From positions 1 through 64,000 of the forward strand of contig CALSFV010000003.1 of assembly GCA_943737045.1 (NCBI GenBank): 64,000 bases of DNA. Direction: 5' to 3'. Positions 43,501 to 52,549 of this stretch are shown piece after piece. The translations under genes and the position numbers were made by a program. The notes under the pieces are model-generated. The model was not told where the DNA came from. It made no database searches and worked only from the letters and a program-made list of their open reading frames with translations. The stretch's first letter is position 1. Every line of letters begins with the position of its first letter. Origin of the DNA: Parapristionchus giblindavisi. Taxonomy: Eukaryota > Nematoda > Chromadorea > Rhabditida > Diplogasteridae.

Positions 43501-45690
43501 GGCTAGCCCAGATTCGACCAGGGAATCACTCAGAAGCAAGGGGCTAGCCCAGATTCGACCAGGGAATCACTCAGAAGCAAGGGGCTAGCCCAGATTCGAC
43601 CAGGGAATCATTCAGAAGCAAGGGGCTAGCCCAGATTCGACCAGGGAATCACTCAGAAGCAAGGGGCTAGTCCAGATTCGACCAGGGAATCACTCAGAAG
43701 CAAGGGACTAGCCTAGATTCGACCAGGGAATCACTCAGAAGCAAGGGGCTAGCCCAGATTCGACCAGGTTATCACTCAGAAGCAAGGGGCTAGCCCCGAT
43801 TCGACCAGGGAATCACTCAGAAGCCAGGGGCTAGCCCAGATTCGACCAGGGAATCACTCAGAAGCAAGGGGCTAGCAAAGATTCGACCAGGGAATCACTC
43901 AGAAGCAAGGGGCTAGTCCAGATTCGACCAGGGAATCACTCAGAAGCAAGGGGCTAGCCTAGATTCGACCAGGGAATCACTCAGAAGCAAGGGGCTACCC
44001 CAGATTCGACCAGGGAATCACTCAGAAGCAAGGGACTAGCCTAGATTCGACCAGGGAATCACTCAGAAGCAAGGGGCTAGCCCAGATTCGACCAGGGAAT
44101 CACTCAGAAGCAAGGGGCTAGCCCAGATTCGACCAGGGAATCACTCAGAAGCAAGGGGCTAGCTCAGATTCGACCAGGGAATCACTCAGAAGCAAGGGGC
44201 TAGCCCAGATTCGACCAGGGAATCACTCAGAAGCAAGGGGCTAGCCCAGATTCGACCAGGGAATCACTCAGAAGCAAGGGGCTAGCCCAGATTCGACCAG
44301 GGAATCACTCAGAAGCAAGGGGCTAGCCCAGATTCGACCAGGGAATCACTCAGAAGCAAGGGGCTAGCCCAGATTCGACCAGGGAATCACTCAGAAGCAA
44401 GGGGCTTGCCCAGATTCGACCAGGGTATCACTCAGAAGCAAGGGGCTAGCCCAGACTCGACCAGGGAATCACTCAGAAGCAAGGGGCTAGCCCAGATTCG
44501 ACCAGGGAATCACTCAGAAGCAAGGGGCTAGCTCAGATTCGACCAGGGAATCACTCAGAAGCAAGGGGCTAGCCCAGATTCGACCAGGGAATCACTCAGA
44601 AGCAAGGGGCTAGCCAGATTCGACCAGGGAATCACTCAGAAGCAAGGGGCTAGCAAAGATTCGACCAGGGAATCACTCAGAAGCAAGGGGCTAGCCCAGA
44701 TTCGACCAGGGAATAACTCAGAAGCAAGGGGCTAGCCCAGATTCGACCAGGGAATCACTCAGAAGCAAGGGGCTAGCCCAGATTCGACCAGGGAATCATT
44801 CAGAAGCAAGGGACTAGCCCAGATTCGACCAGCGAATCACTCAGAAGCAAGGGGCTCGCCCAGATTCGACCAGGGAATAACTCAGAAGCAAGGGGCTAGC
44901 CCAGATTCGACCAGGGAATCACTCAGAAGCAAGGGGCTAGCCCAGATTCGACCAGGGAATCACTCAGAAGCAAGGGGCTAGCCCAGATTCGACCAGCGAA
45001 TCACTCAGAAGCAAGGGGCTAGCCCAGATTCGACCAGGGAATCACTCAGAAGCAAGGGGCTAGCCCAGATTCGACCAGGGAATCACTCAGAAGCAAGGGG
45101 CTAGCCCAGATTCGACCAGGGAATCACTCAGAAGCAAGGGGCTAGCAAAGATTCGACCAGGGAATAACTCAGAAGCAAGGGGCTAGCCCAGATTCGACCA
45201 GGGTATCACTCAGAAGCAAGGGGCTAGCCCAGATTCGACCAGGGAATCACTCAGAAGCAAGGGGCTAGCCCAGATTCGACCAGGGAATCACTCAGAAGCA
45301 AGGGGCTAGCCCAGATTCGACCAGGGAATCACTCAGAAGCAAGGGGCTAGCCCAGATTCGACCAGGGAATCACTCAGAAGCAAGGGGCTAGCCCAGATTC
45401 GACCAGGGAATCACTCAGAAGCAAGGGGCTAGCCCAGATTCGACCAGGGAATCACTCAGAAGCAAGGGGCTAGCCCAGATTCGACCAGGGTATCACTCAG
45501 AAGCAAGGGGCTAGCCCAGATTCGACCAGGGAATCACTCAGAAGCAAGGGGCTAGCCCAGATTCGACCAGGGAATCACTCAGAAGCAAGGGGCTAGCTCA
45601 GATTCGACCAGGGAATCACTCAGAAGCAAGGGGCTAGCCCAGATTCGACCAGGTTATCACTCAGAAGCAAGGGGCTACCCCAGATTCGAC
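16544..45690 (+). repeat. 41-bp subtelomeric satellite, block 4 with higher-order repeats
   Basis: About 710 copies in the block-2 orientation. The switch from block 3 occurs at about 16543-16546 within GAGTCGACCA, where TCGA is a palindromic microhomology. The first part repeats block 2 directly, at offset +11,528 (5040 with 16568) and again at +19,521 (2413 with 21934, 3271 with 22792, 3781 with 23302). Between 32 and 44 kb, variants such as AAGCCAGGGG recur every 18-25 monomers, showing higher-order repeats of about 0.74-1.03 kb. The array ends mid-monomer at 45690. Confidence 0.93.
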
Positions 45691-46434
45691 GATAACTGCA
45701 TCGAATTTTGGAAAAAAAATGGTTTAGTCCAAGTATGACAATAATTATATTTATTTCAATCCAGTATCGGTCGATATTCATTCTGATTAGTATATTTTGT
45801 AATCGTCAATTATCGTGGATTAATTTAAAAATAATAAGCAAGTGGTCAAACGCCGGGTATTTAATTGATAGTCTGATATTCAGCGTGCACCTGGTAAATT
45901 TACATCACTTTTGAAATGTCAAAATTCAGAACTCTCGAGAGCATTCTCCAAATGGAAAATTTCTAACAGAGACTATCATTCCTTTTTTCAGAGCTATCCA
46001 AAAAACTTAAGATGTTAAAGAAAGATAAAGTTTAAAGCGAATTATAAGGCTTTTCTTGGACTCTCGTGATTCGGCTATGACCACTGTCTTGTTCTGACCC
46101 CGGCTAAGCTCTTTGGGCAGGAGCTCGGGTCTGTGAAGCTCACAATTGCACGCACTAGATGTGCTTGATAAAGTATCAGTAAGGCAAAGTAATACACAAC
46201 TGGGAACAGGGTGATAACTGCATCACATTTTGGAAAAAAATGGTTTACGTCCAAGTATGACAATAATTATATTTATTTCAATCCAGTATCGGTCAATATT
46301 CATTCTGATTAGTATATTTTGTAATCGTCAATTATCGTGGATTAATTTAAAAATAATAAGCAAGTGGTCAAACGCCGGGTATTTAATTGATAGTCTGATA
46401 TTCAGCGTGCACCTGGTAAATTTACATCACTTTT
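45691..46434. repeat. 523-bp satellite, left segment (1.4 copies)
   Basis: A partial monomer of about 222 bp (45691-45912) and one complete monomer (45913-46434) of the satellite that fills the right end of the window. It abuts the 41-bp satellite without a spacer. The segment ends at TTTT, 46431-46434, where the retrotransposon begins, and the monomer phase resumes at 55697. The gap is therefore an insertion into a once continuous array. Short open frames on both strands here are by-products of the repeat. Confidence 0.9.
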
Positions 46435-46456
46435 AATAATAATAATAATAATAATA
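46435..46456. repeat. (AAT)n microsatellite tail of the retrotransposon
   Basis: About seven AAT units at the boundary with the satellite. On the minus strand this is a (TTA)n 3' tail, common at the 3' ends of CR1/L2-type non-LTR retrotransposons, which end in short tandem repeats rather than long poly(A). It lies next to the TTTT target duplication. Confidence 0.75.
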
Positions 46457-46609
46457 TTTATTCCTTCAAGTGAACGTATCGGGATGGGATCGGGAATATC
46501 TGTTAGATAAGTGTTTTTGAAGGATGTCCGTCGCCAAGGCGAATCGGTGAAATGTGGGAAGACGGGGGTTGGAGGAAGAGGCAGTAGGAATCTTACCTAC
46601 TCAGACATT

Positions 46610-47937
46610 TCATGAATGAATATGTGCCTCAGGGACAATCACATTATATGGTATATTTTTTACATGATTACGAAAGACTGCTGGTGACGCCTGCACAATA
46701 GCATCAGGGAGATTATTCCAAATATCAATAGTTCGTGAGGCTAGTGTTGAATGGGAAGTGGTTGATATTTTGAAGGGTAGAATGATTCTCAACGAATTGC
46801 CGTTTCTCAGATGCAAAGCGGGAACAACTTTAAAGAGGAAAGAGCAATTGTACTCATAATTTTGATGGATTGAATTATATAGGAAAAGTAAATCTGCAAT
46901 CACGTGTCTATGTTCGAGTGTAATTAAATCTAGAAAGTGAACACGATTGAGATATGTATCATAAGGAATAGAACAACGACTGAATAGTCTTCGAGTAAAA
47001 TCTCTTTGAACGGATTCAATCTCTTTAGTCAATCCAGATCTTTTAGAATTCCAAACAACCGAACCATAGCTAATAATAGGTAATATAAAAGATGTATAAG
47101 CGGCTTTGTAGACTTCAATTTCGCGACTACGGAAAGTTCTAAATAGAATATTGATTTTTGATCTGGCTTTACGAACAGCTTTATTAATATGGGACTTGAA
47201 ACTTAAATTAGGCGACATTAATATACCCAAATCCTTTACCTCGTCAGAACAAGAAAGCTTAAAACCCTTTAAAAAGTAATCACTACAAGATTTTTGATTA
47301 CCTTAATGCATTACAACGCACTTAGTCTCAGAGAGAGTTAGATTCCAAGCATCAGCCCAATCAGATATATTATCAATAGCCTTTTGCAAATCACTAGTGT
47401 GCGCGGGAACCTCAGCATAAATTTTTAAATCATCCGCATAAATTCCATAATGGACAGAATTGGGAATAACATTACCCATATCGTTGATATATAAAATAAA
47501 AAGGAGAGGACCTATGCATGAGCCTTGAGGAACACCTGATGTTACGACAGCAGGAGATGATAAACAGTCATTGATAACTATATATTTTAACCTCCTATCA
47601 AGATACGCGTGAAACCATGAGATCAAATTGTCGGGAAAACCTAAGAGTGAAAGTTTGTATAGTAATAATCGATGATCTATGGAGTCAAATGCTTTTTTAT
47701 AATCAAAGAATACTGTGTCGAAAGATTTTTTCTTAGAATGGAGTGAGAGATAGTATGAACATGTTTCAACTAGTTGAGTTGCTGTAGATCTTTTACTTCT
47801 GAATCCAGCCTGACAAGCATCAAAAAGGTCAAATACATTCATATGTTCTACAATTTTCTCAATTAGAATTTTCTCAAAAATTTTCGTAATAGAGCATGTT
47901 AGAGAGATAGGCCTGAAGTTTGTAATCGAATTATTAC
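46610..47937 (-). pseudogene. Reverse transcriptase, palm to C-terminus (CR1/jockey-like), broken
   Basis: In the original element this encoded the polymerase that copies its RNA at the nicked target. Reading from 47937 downward, NFRPISLT (RT domain 2) comes first, followed by the catalytic-aspartate motif DYKKAFDSIDH, then SGVPQGS and GPLLFILYIND, then the YADD box at about 47430-47440. After these come thumb and C-terminal sequences such as ILPIISYGSVVWN and IDIWNNLP, typical of CR1/jockey-superfamily RTs. A single in-frame TAA at 47303-47305 interrupts the frame, which stays open on both sides from 47937 to the natural stop at 46610. The N-terminal RT part is cut away by the TIR element. 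Catalytic motifs are intact, but the stop, the insertion and the missing endonuclease make it dead. The exact clade cannot be fixed by eye. Confidence 0.88.
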
Positions 47938-47959
47938 CAGGGGTCCGTCCAATCTGTCA
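47938..47959 (+). repeat. Left terminal inverted repeat of the 7.2-kb element
   Basis: Begins CAGGGGTCCG and ends AATCTGTCA. It is a perfect 22-base reverse complement of 55135-55156. The similarity stops abruptly on the inner side (CTTTCGATC here against AAAAAAGATG at the other end), so 22 bp is the true length. Confidence 0.9.
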
Positions 47960-48056
47960 CTTTCGATCGAAAGTTCAGAAGAAAGTTCGCATCTTTCTAG
48001 CGAGAGTTCAGAAGAAAGATGCGAACTTTCCTCGCAACTTTCGTCGCAAGTCCTCT
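47960..48056. repeat. Left subterminal motif array
   Basis: Short inverted and direct copies of a motif of about 10 bp: CTTTCGATCGAAAG, GAAAGTTCGCATCTTTC, AAAGATGCGAACTTTC, CGCAACTTTCG. The same motifs fill the first 180 bp inside the right end. Clustered subterminal motifs in both orientations are known transposase-binding sites in hAT and some other DNA transposons; that role here is inferred. Confidence 0.75.
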
Positions 48057-48932
48057 TACCCCTCCCTGGGTAAATGGGCTTATATACTTGTAATAAAGAG
48101 TTCGGCATACCCCAGACGGGTTTGGTGTGTGACTAAACTAACGGGTGGTGGGCGGAGCTCCGCCGGTTCTAACAACTATCAAGTTAACTCATTATTTAAG
48201 CCATCATAATCTACCGTAATCCACCTACCGTAACCTACAGTAACCCAGTTCATTGGGTCAAATTGATTGCGACGGGTCAAATGATTCACTAGTGTAAATT
48301 ACCGTTACCGAGACCTTTTCGTTGATGATTCTACGTTATTCTTTGTGTTTTTTCGGGTTTTATAGATATTTCATGTCAACACAAAACATTCCTTTAAAAT
48401 TACTGTATGAACAAAGTAATAAATCGAACCAAAAAGTATGAAAACGAGACAATGACAAGCACTACAAGTACAAATATAATAGATGAGAGGGAGAAACATG
48501 TTATGTAGAAAGCAATAATTGGGTGAAAGAACAAATGAATAACGAGGAGTGAGTGAGATTACGGTGGGTAGTCGATCAATATACAATTATTGATCGATTG
48601 ATGAATGGGAAAATGGGCGTCCGGTCGCAGCATATGAAGCGTGACGTCATCCTAGCGTGAATTGATCAATAGGTATAAAACCGAATGCATAAAAATCAAT
48701 CAATAAATAGATAGACTATGACAAAAAACAATCGTCTGGTATGTACAGAAGAATCGTCACATGGCTGGGGCTCATACAAAGAAATAATCTATCGAGCTAC
48801 GAATCAATCAATCAATAAAAGGGGCAAACGTAAACCAAAATCAGGGTGGGATCGTTGTGACAATCAATCTATTGTGGGACTACCGTATACCAAAATCAGG
48901 GGGGGGGGGACGTTGTGAGAGTGAGAGTGGCT
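48057..48932. other. Element interior without recognised gene
   Basis: About 0.88 kb between the left subterminal array and the stop codon of the GMPPB fragment. No coding similarity was recognised on either strand. It holds short tandem TACCGTAA motifs near 48218-48245, CAATCAATAAA-type simple sequence, and a local imperfect direct duplication: ACCAAAATCAGGGTGGGATC near 48834 and a similar ACCAAAATCAGGGG near 48890. Open frames of 66-71 codons here look like chance. Part of it may be the captured 3' flank of GMPPB. Confidence 0.6.
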
Positions 48933-49051
48933 CTACATGATGACTTCCCTCTGTGGTACGCTGGCCGAGATGGCATTGTTGAAGTAGAGCTCATCTTTGA
49001 CGACGACGTCATCGCCCAGCACCGACGAGCCATCCATGCGCACCCAGGAAC
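48933..49051 (-). pseudogene. GMPPB (mannose-1-phosphate guanylyltransferase beta), last exon fragment
   Basis: The intact enzyme makes GDP-mannose from mannose-1-phosphate and GTP for glycosylation in the cytosol. This exon encodes the extreme C-terminus, the end of the left-handed beta-helix domain: WVRMDGSSVLGDDVVVKDEL, then YFNNAISASVPQREVIM and TAG at 48933. The motifs WVRM, VLG.DV, DELY and the terminal IM are hallmarks of the GMPPB family tail. Compared with the family, about eight residues around the usual LNGASVLPHK stretch are missing, which looks like an in-frame deletion. A clear acceptor (TTTTTCAG) precedes it. The next exon upstream, at 49213, ends in the wrong phase to splice into this one. 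The N-terminal nucleotidyltransferase domain is absent, so no working enzyme can be made. Confidence 0.85.
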
Positions 49052-49212
49052 CTGAAAAAGACAACTCAGTTTGAGATTGCGGGAGCTCCTTAGTTACTAT
49101 CATTGAGCCGCCGTGCACGACAGAATATGTAGTCACAAGTCAATAAATCAATAAAGACATCAATCTATCAATCAATAATTAAATAAGTAAATCAATCAAT
49201 ATTGGCACTTAC

Positions 49213-49289
49213 AACATCCGGTCCAATCACCCAACCCTCGCCGATGACTGCGGTCGGGTCGACGAGCACGTTGCCCTTGATGTGTTCGC
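49213..49289 (-). pseudogene. GMPPB fragment, beta-helix exon
   Basis: The reverse strand reads GEHIKGNVLVDPTAVIGEG and then WVIGPDV, matching the GNVLVDP..IG....IGPNV hexapeptide-repeat segment of GMPPB. It has a canonical donor (GTAAGTGCC) and a TTTGAG acceptor. It ends at codon phase 0, whereas the following exon at 49051 needs phase 1. In GMPPB about 45 residues separate these two segments, so at least one exon has been lost from the 161-bp gap between them. Upstream, its phase fits the preceding TOP2 exon at 49828: one base from TOP2 plus GC makes a glycine codon, so a TOP2-GMPPB splice would be in frame. That may be coincidence. Confidence 0.82.
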
Positions 49290-49296
49290 CTCAAAC

Positions 49297-49338
<42 letters not shown>
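49297..49338. repeat. (TTA)n microsatellite
   Basis: About 14 TTA units immediately upstream of the GMPPB exon on the minus strand and next to the solo-LTR-like insertion. It may be the tail of a decayed non-LTR element. Confidence 0.8.
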
Positions 49339-49562
49339 CATAGTAAATGTTATGTCCTTAGGCACAACTCGTGTAGCAGAATAGAGACTTTATCGGAGAG
49401 AGAATTAACAGTGCAACGTGAGATAAACTAATAGAAGTGAGCTGGGAAGCGAAACCGCAGCTTTATATAGGGGGTGCGTGACCGCGTAGGCAATCAAGGG
49501 GTTCAACGGGTCAACGGTTGTACGCTAGGCCAGACTACAATAACTAGGTGGCGTACATATCA
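49336..49562 (-). mobile_element. Solo-LTR-like insertion with TATCA target duplication
   Basis: A 217-bp segment (49341-49557) is flanked on both sides by TATCA (49336-49340 and 49558-49562), the 5-bp duplication size of many LTR retrotransposons. On the minus strand it starts TGTACGCC, has a TATA-like box CCTATATAAAGC about 90 bp in, and ends AACATTTACTA. An inner boundary giving a TG...CA pair (ending CATAACA at 49348) is an alternative without a matching duplication. There is no internal coding region. LTR identity rests on the flanks, the TATA box and the termini only. Confidence 0.5.
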
Positions 49563-49827
49563 GTAAAGGAGCGAGTGACGTCATCAAAGTGGATTATCGA
49601 TTGGCTATTGAGCCACTCTGACTAATCGATATCGACGGACATACTTCAAAAGACTTATCTAACAGATATATATCCCATCCCCCGGGTGATTTTTGAGAAA
49701 ATGGGGTGGGTCGGATGCTAAAATCGGATGGGTCTTGACGCTAGCGACAATACCGCCCACGTATGATTACAGTACAGCCAATACTACGGCAATAAATCAA
49801 TTAATCGATATTACAATCGATACTTAC
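49563..49827. other. Non-coding stretch with a retrotransposon 3'-UTR fragment
   Basis: Positions of about 49630-49683 read GACGGACATACTTCAAAAGA and then CTTATCTAACAGATAT..CCCATCC. This is clearly similar to the minus-strand 3' UTR of the retrotransposon at about 46480-46535, and here lies in plus orientation. The piece is a diverged relic of a related non-LTR family. The remaining bases show no gene; the last 60 bp form the intron end next to the TOP2 exon, rich in ATCAATTAATCGAT. Confidence 0.6.
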
Positions 49828-50141
49828 CAGATACAGCGAGCGTCTTGGCTGAGTCTCCCTCGGTGAGAATGAGCGTGCACAGATGAGAGTTCTTGGTTCA
49901 GGCGTCGTTGGCGTCCTCGAGCTTGGGGATGCCCTACAAAGATGCGGTAATCATTTAATCAATAATTTCAGAAAAAAATCAATAAATTAATAATGCAGAA
50001 AATCAATCAATGAATCAACTAATCGACCAATCTGCTCCCACCTTCATCTTGCTCGTCTTCTTGCTGTTGCACTTCTTGTCCACAATCTCCGTCTGCTTGA
50101 AGCGCACCCACGAGAGAGTCCACAATGTCGCACGCTTGAGC
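49828..50141 (-). pseudogene. DNA topoisomerase II fragment, TOPRIM-side exons, broken
   Basis: Topoisomerase II passes one DNA duplex through another using ATP; TOPRIM binds the catalytic metal. Two exons remain here. Exon 50042-50141 encodes ACDIVDS in one frame and LSWVRFKQTEIVDKKCNSKK in the next, so a +1/-1 frameshift splits what is CGIVES..WV.FK....LNKKC in the family. Exon 49828-49933 encodes GIPKLEDANDA, then an in-frame TGA where the family has glycine, then TKNSHLCTLILTEGDSAKTL and AVS. The EGDSAK TOPRIM motif with its catalytic glutamate is present. Splice sites are canonical (GTAAGTATC donor, TTTGTAG acceptor). Everything after TOPRIM, including the active-site tyrosine region, is absent. 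This is the 3' part of the ten-exon TOP2 segment that starts at 53260. Confidence 0.92.
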
Positions 50142-50220
50142 CTTGAACATACATTTTAGGTCAATCCTCACAATGAGAGGATTGACCCACTATATACGCC
50201 TCATTTTCATGGTCGACCCA
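50142..50220. other. Intron remnant before the foldback
   Basis: The start of the TOP2 intron that has been enlarged to 1.3 kb by the foldback insertion. It contains a small inverted repeat, TCAATCCTCACAATGAGAGGATTGA (50162-50186), a perfect 10-base stem around a 5-base loop. Confidence 0.6.
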
Positions 50221-51245
50221 CTATATGAGGCCGTTTGCGTAAGACTCGACTAAGTGCCGGCACAGTCAAAAATTTAAATTTTGGGTATCGGGGTTTTCAA
50301 GGGTGCTGATGACAATGGTAATGTTCATTTTTCACTTAGAGCCACCGTTGAGGCCAGACGACGTCGGGTTGAAATCGCGTTTTTAGTCTTTTCTCGTCAT
50401 CCGGTGATGCCAAATATTGAAGACTATGTCACCTGGGGCAGATTTTGATGGCCATCACGTCTGTCATATTCATTTTTCATGAAAAAGTTTCCGAAATTTT
50501 CAAAAATAGAATTTCTCTCAAAGGTAAAAGTGTATTTTGCGAGATACATAGATCGGACCGGAATGGCTTCAGGATCTCATGGAAAAAATTTCAGCCAATT
50601 TGCTCCCGCGAAATTCGAGAAAATCAACATTTAATGTAGTCATTTTGCCGTTGAAGTGGAGGCAAGAGGCGAGAGAGTGTGGTGGTGCGAGAGATCAAAG
50701 AGAAGGGCGAGGCGACGAGCAGAGGAGGGAAGGGAAGTGGTCGGATTGTGTCTCTCTGCTCTCTCGCACCACCACACTCTCTCGCCTCTTGTCTCCACTT
50801 CAATGGCAAAATGTCTACACTTAAAGTTGATTTTCTGGAATTTCGCGGGAGCAAATTGCCTGAAATTTTTTCCATGAGATCCTGAAGCCATTCCGGTCCG
50901 ATCAATGTATCTCGTAAAATACACTTTTACCTTTGAGAGAAATTCTATTATTGAAAATTTCTGAAACTTTTTCATGAAAAAATGAATTAGACAGACGTGA
51001 TCGCCATCAAATGCTGCCCCTGGGGGCACAGTCTGCAAATTTTAGCACAGTCGGTTGAGGAGAAATTACTAGAAATGCGATTTCAACGCGACGTCGTCTG
51101 GCCTCAACGGTGGATCTAGGTGCAAAATGAACATCACCATCGTCATCAGCACCCTTGAGAACCCCCATACACAAAATTTTATTTTTTGACTGTGCCAGAT
51201 TTCACTAATTTTAGTTGATTCTAACGCAAGCGGCCTCATATAAGG
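50221..51245. mobile_element. 1-kb foldback (palindromic) element in a TOP2 intron
   Basis: The left arm, about 50221-50700, and right arm, about 50757-51245, are inverted copies of each other at roughly 80-90% identity by eye. Paired landmarks include TATATGAGGCCG with CGGCCTCATATA, GGGTGCTGATGAC with GTCATCAGCACCC, GAGGCCAGACGACGTCG with CGACGTCGTCTGGCCTC, and TGCTCCCGCGAAATTC with GAATTTCGCGGGAGCA. The central 55 bp or so is purine-rich and unpaired. No protein is encoded; overlapping frames of 60-130 codons on both strands are artefacts of the palindrome. This is a MITE-like or foldback transposon, or a tail-to-tail duplication. A transcript through it would fold into a long hairpin. Confidence 0.85.
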
Positions 51246-51468
51246 CTCATTTTTTATGTGAAAGATTACAATTTAAGCGAAAAATAACGATTTTCTAAAT
51301 CGACCCACCTTTCTAAACCTTCTACTCCTCTACTTCTAACTTTCTAAACCATGAATCGAATCGAATCGATAAATAAAATACAGTGAGGACACCGAAAAAG
51401 TATGGCCTTGAACAAGTACGGTAGGTCAGTCGCATAAATCGTTAACCAAACTACAGAATACAAAGTAC
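51246..51468. other. Intronic sequence without features
   Basis: AT-rich flank between the foldback and the next TOP2 exon. It carries TCGAATCGAATCGATAAATA simple sequence. No coding similarity was seen. Confidence 0.6.
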
Positions 51469-51944
51469 CTGTTTGGCAAACTTGTCCGAGATCTCACACT
51501 TGGATCCGAAACTCTTCGACTAGAGGGTCATGGTCTCCTTGGTCTGCGAGTCGAAGGTGGGGTTCTCAATGAGAGAATTCACGAAGACCCACATGTGATT
51601 CTTCACCTGTAAATGATCAATCGATAATGTGAATCCATCAATCAATAAATCGTCAAAATGATCAGAAACATACTTGGAAAGGCTTGACTTGTACCGTACT
51701 CTTGCCAACCTTCTTCTTGATCGTATCGATTAGCTTCTGGACCATTTGATCGGCAACATAGTCAACGTGTCGACCACCCTGAATCGGCATTATTCATTGA
51801 TTAATTGCTCATCATTTTGAAGGAATAAATTATTATTATTATATTATTTTGGCATACCTTGATAGTGGCGATGGAATTAACGAACGAGACTTGCTGGAAG
51901 CCCTTGTCGAGTACGGTAAGAGCCACCTCCCAACGATCACTCAC

Positions 51945-52549
51945 CTACAATGATGGATAATCAATATTGATCGATATGAGGATATTGTAGAGCAAAGCTA
52001 AGAATCGAGAATAGGATAGGTAGTCCGACAAGGTGTGTCTCACAAGGGAAGCACAACTGGAAACGTACATGATTCCGAAAGCGACACACATGATTGTCTA
52101 TGGTTGAGGGGGAGATGGCCAATGGTGGTTTCAGAAGTTGCACCGCGGACCTGCTAATCAATTTTTTCGATCGATGCATTTTCAAATTCACGGCTAAAAT
52201 GCCCTGTGTATTACCAGGAAGTGGGCTAAAATACTCTACGCGCTGTTAGATAGTTTGAACATCTGCCTCGAGGGCTCAATCGGGAGCGCATCTGACTAGC
52301 ATCCCTATACCCCCTAGTTCTTTTCCCACCCCATCATAATTTTTTTTGCTAATTTTTACAAACTTTCTCAACTTCACTCACATTGTTTTTTCGTTGTTTT
52401 AATCTCAGGTCTCGGTAATTCACAGCACTGCACATCGCTGCGCAGTTTATCAAATAAGATCGTTGTGTAGGTTTGTTTTATGGCATCACAGACAGCACGT
52501 CGGCTACCGTAACCCTCACAATCAATAAATATTTCAAATCAATCAATAC
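51945..52549 (-). other. Long TOP2 intron (605 bp), no coding content
   Basis: The flanking TOP2 exons are contiguous in protein alignment (KVCYEQ then VSDRWEV), so this is one intron. It is much longer than its neighbours (about 40-150 bp) and probably carries an insertion. It holds a tRNA-like stretch at about 52265-52310, described separately. No reading frame shows a recognisable product. Confidence 0.65.
52265..52310 (+). pseudogene. tRNA-like 5'-half relic (A-box similarity)
   Basis: GGGCTCAATCGGGAGCGCAT and then CTGACTA resemble the D-arm and start of the anticodon arm of a tRNA. GCTC (52274-52277) can pair with GAGC (52284-52287), and the block is close to an internal A box. The downstream half does not form an anticodon stem and no proper B box (GGTTCGANTCC) follows. 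At best it is a decayed tRNA or tRNA-derived SINE head. Confidence 0.25.

Larger units (their letters stand above)
46435..47937 (-). mobile_element. Non-LTR retrotransposon, 3' half
   Basis: The 3' portion of a minus-strand LINE-like element: the RT palm, the thumb and C-terminal region, a short 3' untranslated stretch of about 175 bp and a (TTA)n tail. The other half lies at 55157-55692, and the two halves join in the same reading frame. Together they make about 2.04 kb, far short of a full element, with no apurinic-type endonuclease domain. This is a 5'-truncated copy, the usual outcome of incomplete target-primed reverse transcription. Confidence 0.88.

Noticed and set aside
1133..45690. 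CRISPR array reading of the regular 41-bp repeats
   Set aside because: There are no unique spacers; the whole 41-bp unit repeats head to tail in a eukaryotic telomere-adjacent array.
45708..46436. Two 68-codon plus-strand frames with nearly the same protein
   Set aside because: Same 523-bp satellite on the other strand; the second runs to the retrotransposon boundary by chance.
47899..48108. 69-codon minus-strand frame crossing the left TIR
   Set aside because: Chance frame through the subterminal motifs into out-of-frame RT sequence.
48718..48918. Plus-strand 66-codon frame
   Set aside because: Contains simple sequence and a local duplication, with no similarity to known proteins.
50445..51038. 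Overlapping frames on both strands (up to 132 codons)
   Set aside because: Mirror images produced by the foldback palindrome; no recognisable domain.
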